Below, piece after piece: positions 13,089 through 15,991 of a DNA stretch of 15,991 bases; position 1 is the first letter of the stretch; each line of letters begins with the position of its first letter. The notes beneath the pieces are model-generated. The model saw only the letters and a program-made list of their open reading frames with translations. It made no database searches and was not told the DNA's origin. Made by a program: the position numbers and the translations under genes. Source of the stretch: Candidatus Woesearchaeota archaeon UBA153 (GTDB taxonomy: Archaea > Nanobdellota > Nanobdellia > Woesearchaeales > UBA525); the NCBI GenBank assembly GCA_002503705.1, contig DASH01000087.1, forward strand, positions 947 to 16,937, given 5' to 3'.

Positions 13089-14063
13089 ATGAAGCACCCG
13101 TTCTCCATCACCGTCATCCTCATCCTGTTGTTCGTCGCGGCGCAGCTCACCGGGTTGTACCTCGTGAGCAAGTCCATCACTGAGGTGACGATCGTCGAGG
13201 GGAACGTGACGCTTGCCCACTCGTCGACCGCGATCGGCGAGCGGCCGCAACTGCACGGCTACCAAAGCTTCCTGTACCTGTTCATCGGCGTCGCCATCGG
13301 CACCGCGCTCTTGCTCCTCCTCGTCAGGTTCAAGCAAGTCCGCTTCTGGAAGCTCTGGTTCTTGATCGCGGTCTGGCTGGCGACGACGATCGCGCTCGGC
13401 GTCCTCCTCCCGCAACTCGTCGCGCTCGCGCTCGCGTTGCTCCTCGCGCTCTTCAAGGTCTTCAAGCCGAACCCTGTCGTGCACAACCTCACCGAGATAT
13501 TGATGTACGCGGGCATCGCCGTCCTCCTCGTGCCAATCTTCGACCTCTTCTGGATCATCATGCTCTTGCTCCTCGTGAGCGTGTATGACTTCATCGCCGT
13601 GTGGAAGACGAAACACATGGTCTCCATGGCGAAGTTCCAGATGGAGAGCGTCTTCGCCGGCTTGGCGTTGCCGAAGCGCCAAGACAGCGCTGAGACTGCG
13701 CGTGCCGCGACGAAGGCGGCCCTGAGAACGGCGACGAAGAAGACGGACGCGAAAACGACCGCCGCGACAGCGAAGAGCGTCAAACCAACGACCGCCACTC
13801 CCCCCGGCCGCTCCTTCGCCATCCTCGGCGGCGGCGACGTCGCGTTCCCCTTGCTCTTCGCCGGCGTCGTCCTGGAAAGTCTCGTCGCGGGCGGCTTCCC
13901 GAAAGGCGCGGCGTTCCTCCTCACGCTCGCAGTCCCCGCGTTCGCGGCCGTCGCGCTCACGCTCCTCCTGTTTCTCGCGAAGAAAGACAGATTCTATCCG
14001 GCGATGCCGTTCCTCACGGCGGGCTGCTTGGCGGGATGGGCGGTCACGCTGCTGCTCGTGTGA
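13089..14063 (+). CDS. Presenilin/signal-peptide-peptidase-like intramembrane aspartyl protease
   Basis: 324 residues from the ATG at 13089, chosen because a TATA box is centred about 27 nt upstream; the open frame extends further upstream through E2 but without a plausible start. About nine hydrophobic segments are present. The two catalytic Asp motifs of family A22 are visible: SVYDF with Asp167 and LGGGD with Asp250 (GxGD). The third motif, normally PAL, is PAM at 304-306 in FYPAMPFL. Between the two Asp helices is a ~50-residue Ala/Thr/Lys-rich cytoplasmic loop of low complexity. Archaeal homologues cleave membrane-spanning segments such as signal peptide remnants; natural substrates here are unknown. 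Its neighbour is the SRP RNA gene, but the two have separate promoters. Confidence 0.85.
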   Translation: MKHPFSITVILILLFVAAQLTGLYLVSKSITEVTIVEGNVTLAHSSTAIGERPQLHGYQSFLYLFIGVAIGTALLLLLVRFKQVRFWKLWFLIAVWLATTIALGVLLPQLVALALALLLALFKVFKPNPVVHNLTEILMYAGIAVLLVPIFDLFWIIMLLLLVSVYDFIAVWKTKHMVSMAKFQMESVFAGLALPKRQDSAETARAATKAALRTATKKTDAKTTAATAKSVKPTTATPPGRSFAILGGGDVAFPLLFAGVVLESLVAGGFPKGAAFLLTLAVPAFAAVALTLLLFLAKKDRFYPAMPFLTAGCLAGWAVTLLLV

Positions 14064-14081
14064 GTTTGTTCTCGACGTTCT

Positions 14082-14231
14082 GCGCAGTTACCGTCCTGTT
14101 TGCAACGTTACCAGCTGCTCGCCTCACTGCTGTGTTCATCGCTTCCTCCGCACCACCCCGTGGGGGGCAGGTCCCCCGGCGCTCATCGCGGTCGTCATCG
14201 CGAGAGGCTCGCCTGAGGCCGGTAACGTTGC
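14082..14231. repeat. Palindromic interspersed element, copy E3 (150 bp, rearranged)
   Basis: The left end GCGCAGTTACCGTCC (14082-14096) is an E1/E2-type end. A second nested left arm GCAACGTTACC (14102-14112) pairs perfectly with the right end GGTAACGTTGC (14221-14231). The G/C core (14156-14177) is the same as in E1. GCCTCA (14121-14126) and TGAGGC (14214-14219) add an inner stem. Outside the core and left end it is diverged from E1 and E2, so it looks like an older or recombined copy. It ends 14 bp before the SRP RNA promoter. Confidence 0.7.
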
Positions 14232-14244
14232 TCAGAAGGAAAAC

Positions 14245-14251
14245 CTTAAAA
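14245..14251 (+). promoter_or_regulatory. TATA box of the SRP RNA gene
   Basis: CTTAAAA in AACCTTAAAACC is centred about 26 nt before position 14274, which sets the likely 5' end of the RNA. Confidence 0.5.
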
Positions 14252-14275
14252 CCACTACTGACTTCTCTTTTCTCG

Positions 14276-14540
14276 CTAGGCCGGGCGGCTCATCCTCGCC
14301 TGTTACCGCAAACGGATGTCGGTGGGGCCGAAGCCTGCGGGGCGGGTTCGTCGTGGCGGACCAGGCGTCCTCGCGCGACCGTCGATCCTGCGTCCCGTTG
14401 GACGTGGCTCATGCTGAACCAGGTCAGGCCGGGAACGGAGCAGCCTTAAGGGTGCACCGCGTGTCTCCGGGGCCGCGCAGGGGAGGAGACGCGATTCAAC
14501 GCCCCCGACACGGAGGGCTCCACCCGCAGGCGCGCACTTT
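14276..14540 (+). ncRNA. Signal recognition particle RNA (archaeal 7S RNA)
   Basis: The 5' part reads AGGCCGGGCGGCTCATCC...GCCTGTTACC, the Alu-domain start with its CCTGT turn as in archaeal and eukaryotic SRP RNAs. The SRP54-binding helix 8 is unmistakable: GGTCAGG (14422-14428), CCG-GGAA-CGG with a GGAA tetraloop at 14432-14435, and AGCAGCC (14439-14445). The long helix 5 is closed by GCCTGCGGG (14333-14341) with CCCGCAGGC (14523-14531). Ends are estimated from the TATA spacing and the last paired bases, so they may be off by some bases. Pairing of the extreme 5' and 3' ends (archaeal helix 1) is weak or absent. The RNA scaffolds SRP19/SRP54 for membrane targeting of proteins. Confidence 0.92.
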
Positions 14541-14545
14541 CAATT

Positions 14546-14899
14546 CTAGAAGACGGTGAACAAGCGTTCCTTCACATTCGTAAAGACTTCTTTATTCACG
14601 AGGCCGACGCTTCCTTCTATCATAGTCTGTTCTATTGTGAAGAGCTTGTCGACGCGGATCCGGCTCTCCTTGAGCAACGAGCCTTCTTCGAGGTCGTCGT
14701 TCGTTATCGTGACTGAGAACGGCTCGTCCTTGAGAACTGACGTGATCGCCGCGACGACGCAATCATCCGCCTTTTGGTTGTACGCGTCGTTGCTGACGAC
14801 GAGCGCCGGCCGCCGCTTTCGCTCCCGCTGGTCGCTGAACGGGAACGCGAGCAAGACTATTTCCCGTTGGCGCAGCGTTCCAGGCCTCGTCCTCAGCAT
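14546..14899 (-). CDS. MazF/PemK-family toxin
   Basis: 117 residues. RQREIVLLAFPFSDQRERKRRPALVVSND is the conserved MazF start (G/R-x-I-V-L-x-x-F-P-F-x-D ... K-R-P-A-L-V-x-S), followed by VVAAITS and a C-terminal RVDKLFTIEQTMI as in the family, which are ribosome-independent mRNA interferases. The only ATG is at 14899, adding about ten residues before the fold begins; it lies inside the antitoxin gene. It is downstream of the AbrB-like antitoxin in one operon and its stop lies a few bases from the end of the convergent SRP RNA. Confidence 0.85.
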   Translation of the reverse strand: MLRTRPGTLRQREIVLLAFPFSDQRERKRRPALVVSNDAYNQKADDCVVAAITSVLKDEPFSVTITNDDLEEGSLLKESRIRVDKLFTIEQTMIEGSVGLVNKEVFTNVKERLFTVF

Positions 14900-15119
14900 T
14901 CTCCCAGACCTTCTTCATCGCGGACTCGCTATATCCTAACATGTCCTTGAAGTCGTCGCGCACGCGGCTAGATAAACCTTCCGCCTTCTGGAGCAATAGA
15001 TTTCCGGCATCCTCCATAATAAGGAGCTCATCGCCCTGGCTGATGCCGGCGGCCTGTCGGATGTCGACAGGGATGGCAATCTGCCCCTTCTCCGAAACCT
15101 TGACGGTCTTGACGAGCAT
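14763..15119 (-). CDS. AbrB/MazE-like antitoxin with out-of-frame extension
   Basis: 118 residues from the ATG at 15119. Residues 2-45 (KTVKVSEKGQIAIPVDIRQ, then GISQGDELLIMEDAGNLLLQK) are a swapped-hairpin AbrB DNA-binding domain. Residues about 50-82 form the toxin-binding helix (DDFKDMLGYSESAMKKVW, ENAEDEAWNA). Family members of this type usually end about here. From about residue 84 to 118 the chain is Ala/Arg/Gly-rich and overlaps the MazF gene by 137 nt in another frame, so it is probably a read-on tail, from a lost stop or a one-base indel. It should repress its own promoter at the palindrome 15127-15142. Confidence 0.8.
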   Translation of the reverse strand: MLVKTVKVSEKGQIAIPVDIRQAAGISQGDELLIMEDAGNLLLQKAEGLSSRVRDDFKDMLGYSESAMKKVWENAEDEAWNAAPTGNSLARVPVQRPAGAKAAAGARRQQRRVQPKGG

Positions 15120-15126
15120 ACGAAAG

Positions 15127-15150
15127 GTAAGAATATTCTTACTTAAAAAG
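15127..15150 (-). promoter_or_regulatory. Promoter with 16-bp palindromic operator for the AbrB/MazF operon
   Basis: GTAAGAATATTCTTAC (15127-15142) is a perfect 16-bp palindrome. On the minus strand a TATA-like CTTTTTAAGT (15141-15150) lies just before it, and the ATG at 15119 is about 27 nt from the TATA centre. The palindrome therefore fills the space between TATA box and transcription start, where binding of the dimeric AbrB-type antitoxin would shut off the operon. Confidence 0.6.
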
Positions 15151-15210
15151 ATTGCGGTGGAATGAACGAAACCCGACCGGAAATTTTCCAGTCTTTATGC
15201 TCGAAACAGA

Positions 15211-15217
15211 TTTAAAT
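15211..15217 (+). promoter_or_regulatory. TATA box of the last plus-strand gene
   Basis: TTTAAAT in CAGATTTAAATCTCG would start transcription near 15240, giving a leader of about 43 nt that contains GAGGAG before the GTG at 15283. Confidence 0.4.
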
Positions 15218-15282
15218 CTCGACTCGTTCCTCAGAACGGGGAACGGGAGGGGGTGCAGCGGTGAGAGGCAGAGGAGACGACA

Positions 15283-15849
15283 GTGACATTTCATATCGAC
15301 CTCGGGGGCAAATACGACCAGCTGAACTGCGATTCCGTTCTCGCTTTAGTTGATGAAAATGGTCAGTCCCAGCGTGCGCTTCTCATCGAAGCTTCTGTCA
15401 AGAGAAGCTTGCTCAGGAAATCGCGCAGAACGCCTGACTTGAAACGCTGGCATGCCGCATTCATCGCTCATCTGATTGAACCGTACCTCTCCATCGTCGA
15501 CCACGTTGTTATCTGCGACGACTATGGGCCGTTTTCAGATATCCTCGAACATCTCGACGCGTTGCTCTTCGCCAATCCACAGTATGACAACACGCGACTC
15601 GAGTCACTCGCCGATTTCCGGCTTCGTTGCAAGAGCTCGACACGCCTGAAATCGAGCGCTGATCGCTTTGCAGGAACCGTTCTCAAGCACGCTCGTCGTC
15701 GTAAAAACGTCCATCGGCGGCATCGCTGTTTCGAATTCGTCGAAGTCTTGAATCTCGCCGCTTGTGCGAGAATCATCAAGAAAGGAGAAGAGTCGGACAG
15801 CCCAACCGCATCAACCGTCGGTACGACGGCGGACTACTCACCTCAGTGA
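15283..15849 (+). CDS. Protein of unknown function, possibly RNase H-like fold
   Basis: 188 residues from GTG 15283; an in-frame stop just upstream leaves no longer start, and GAGGAG (15271-15276) is a reasonable ribosome-binding site. I do not recognise the family. The N-terminus FHIDLGGKYDQLNCDSVLALVDE looks like a strand-turn-strand with an early Asp, a helical part (LKRWHAAFIAHLIEPYLSIV) is followed by another strand HVVICDDYGPF, and a basic stretch KHARRRKNVHRRHR suggests nucleic-acid contact. Strand-borne acidic residues in this order are compatible with an RNase H-like fold, but this is a guess. The C-terminal ~22 residues are Ser/Thr-rich and low-complexity. No membrane segment. Confidence 0.5.
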   Translation: MTFHIDLGGKYDQLNCDSVLALVDENGQSQRALLIEASVKRSLLRKSRRTPDLKRWHAAFIAHLIEPYLSIVDHVVICDDYGPFSDILEHLDALLFANPQYDNTRLESLADFRLRCKSSTRLKSSADRFAGTVLKHARRRKNVHRRHRCFEFVEVLNLAACARIIKKGEESDSPTASTVGTTADYSPQ

Positions 15850-15991
15850 GCTTTTACGGACGTCCGGTCTTCAAAGCTAGCTAATACGGTACGAATTATA
15901 TAATTTTACATTTTATCAAATATTTTCTATATGGATATAATATTCTTCGGTCGCCGGCCGTGACGTCATCATCATCGCCGTCGGCCTTAGG
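15850..15991. other. Intergenic end of window with AT-rich tract and small palindromes
   Basis: After the stop at 15849 there are CGGACGTCCG (15857-15866), AGCTAGCT (15876-15883) and AATTATATAATT (15894-15905), all perfect palindromes, then an AT-rich run to about 15945. The last 45 bp return to high GC. The tract could contain a promoter (ATATAATATT near 15935) for a gene beyond the window; no coding region can be called here. Confidence 0.4.

Noticed and set aside
9338..14231. CRISPR array made of the repeated G/C core
   Set aside because: Copies are thousands of bases apart with genes between, they are palindromic elements with terminal stems, and no cas gene is present.
14036..14559. Plus-strand open frames across the E3/SRP RNA region
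   Set aside because: The region is explained by E3 and by a clear SRP RNA; the peptides are low-complexity.
15931..15991. A start codon at 15931 for a gene running off the window
   Set aside because: The frame stops after ten codons; other frames at the edge have no convincing start or motif.

Overview
The window looks like chromosomal DNA of an archaeon with a small, GC-rich genome, probably of the DPANN group. The evidence for an archaeon is a 7S-type SRP RNA with an Alu domain, an archaeal/eukaryotic-type TrpRS, a PF01877/COG1325 RNA-binding protein, a presenilin-like membrane protease, a HerA/DUF87 ATPase interrupted by an intein, and TATA boxes about 26-28 nt upstream of many start codons, which implies mostly leaderless transcripts. 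The large Cys-rich cell-surface protein fits Woesearchaeota-like or Diapherotrites-like lineages, but I cannot fix the phylum from the sequence alone.

Layout. 1-4445 (+): the end of a secreted cadherin-like protein, then a 1290-residue Cys-rich surface protein with a signal peptide, a MopE-like acidic motif and a C-terminal membrane anchor. 4421-4570: a 60-bp tandem repeat at the convergent junction. 4514-5599: two small toxin-antitoxin-like loci back to back, DUF4258/DUF2283 on the minus strand and a RelE-like toxin with a 38-residue partner on the plus strand. 5586-6185 (-): a HAD hydrolase. 6306-8858 (+): the HerA-like ATPase, with a full-length homing intein of 409 residues placed exactly in the Walker A motif. 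8989-9294 (+): a small charged protein. 9492-10484 (-): a four-CBS-domain protein. 10625-10870 (+): a two-helix membrane protein. 10935-12080 (+): trpS. 12327-12833 (-): the RNA-binding protein. 13089-14063 (+): the presenilin-like protease. About 14276-14540 (+): SRP RNA. 14546-15119 (-): an AbrB/MazF toxin-antitoxin pair whose genes overlap by 137 nt, with a 16-bp palindrome in the promoter. 15283-15849 (+): a protein I do not recognise. The last ~140 bp contain an AT-rich tract and no clear gene.

Three copies of a palindromic interspersed element (E1 9338-9466, E2 12916-13044, E3 14082-14231) lie between genes. E1 and E2 are both 129 bp and about 85% identical, and their terminal inverted repeats differ by paired substitutions that keep the stem. 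A fourth, unrelated structured segment of 127 bp (12148-12274) sits between the convergent trpS and RNA-binding genes.

Most genes appear to be transcribed alone from their own promoters. Clear functional groupings are the three toxin-antitoxin-like pairs and the surface-protein region; SRP RNA and the presenilin-like protease both relate to membrane protein biogenesis but are neighbours without evidence of co-transcription. I did not find a convincing new multi-gene system. The points most worth following are the palindromic element family, the Walker A intein, the tiny antitoxin, the repeat at the convergent junction and the overlapping AbrB/MazF pair.
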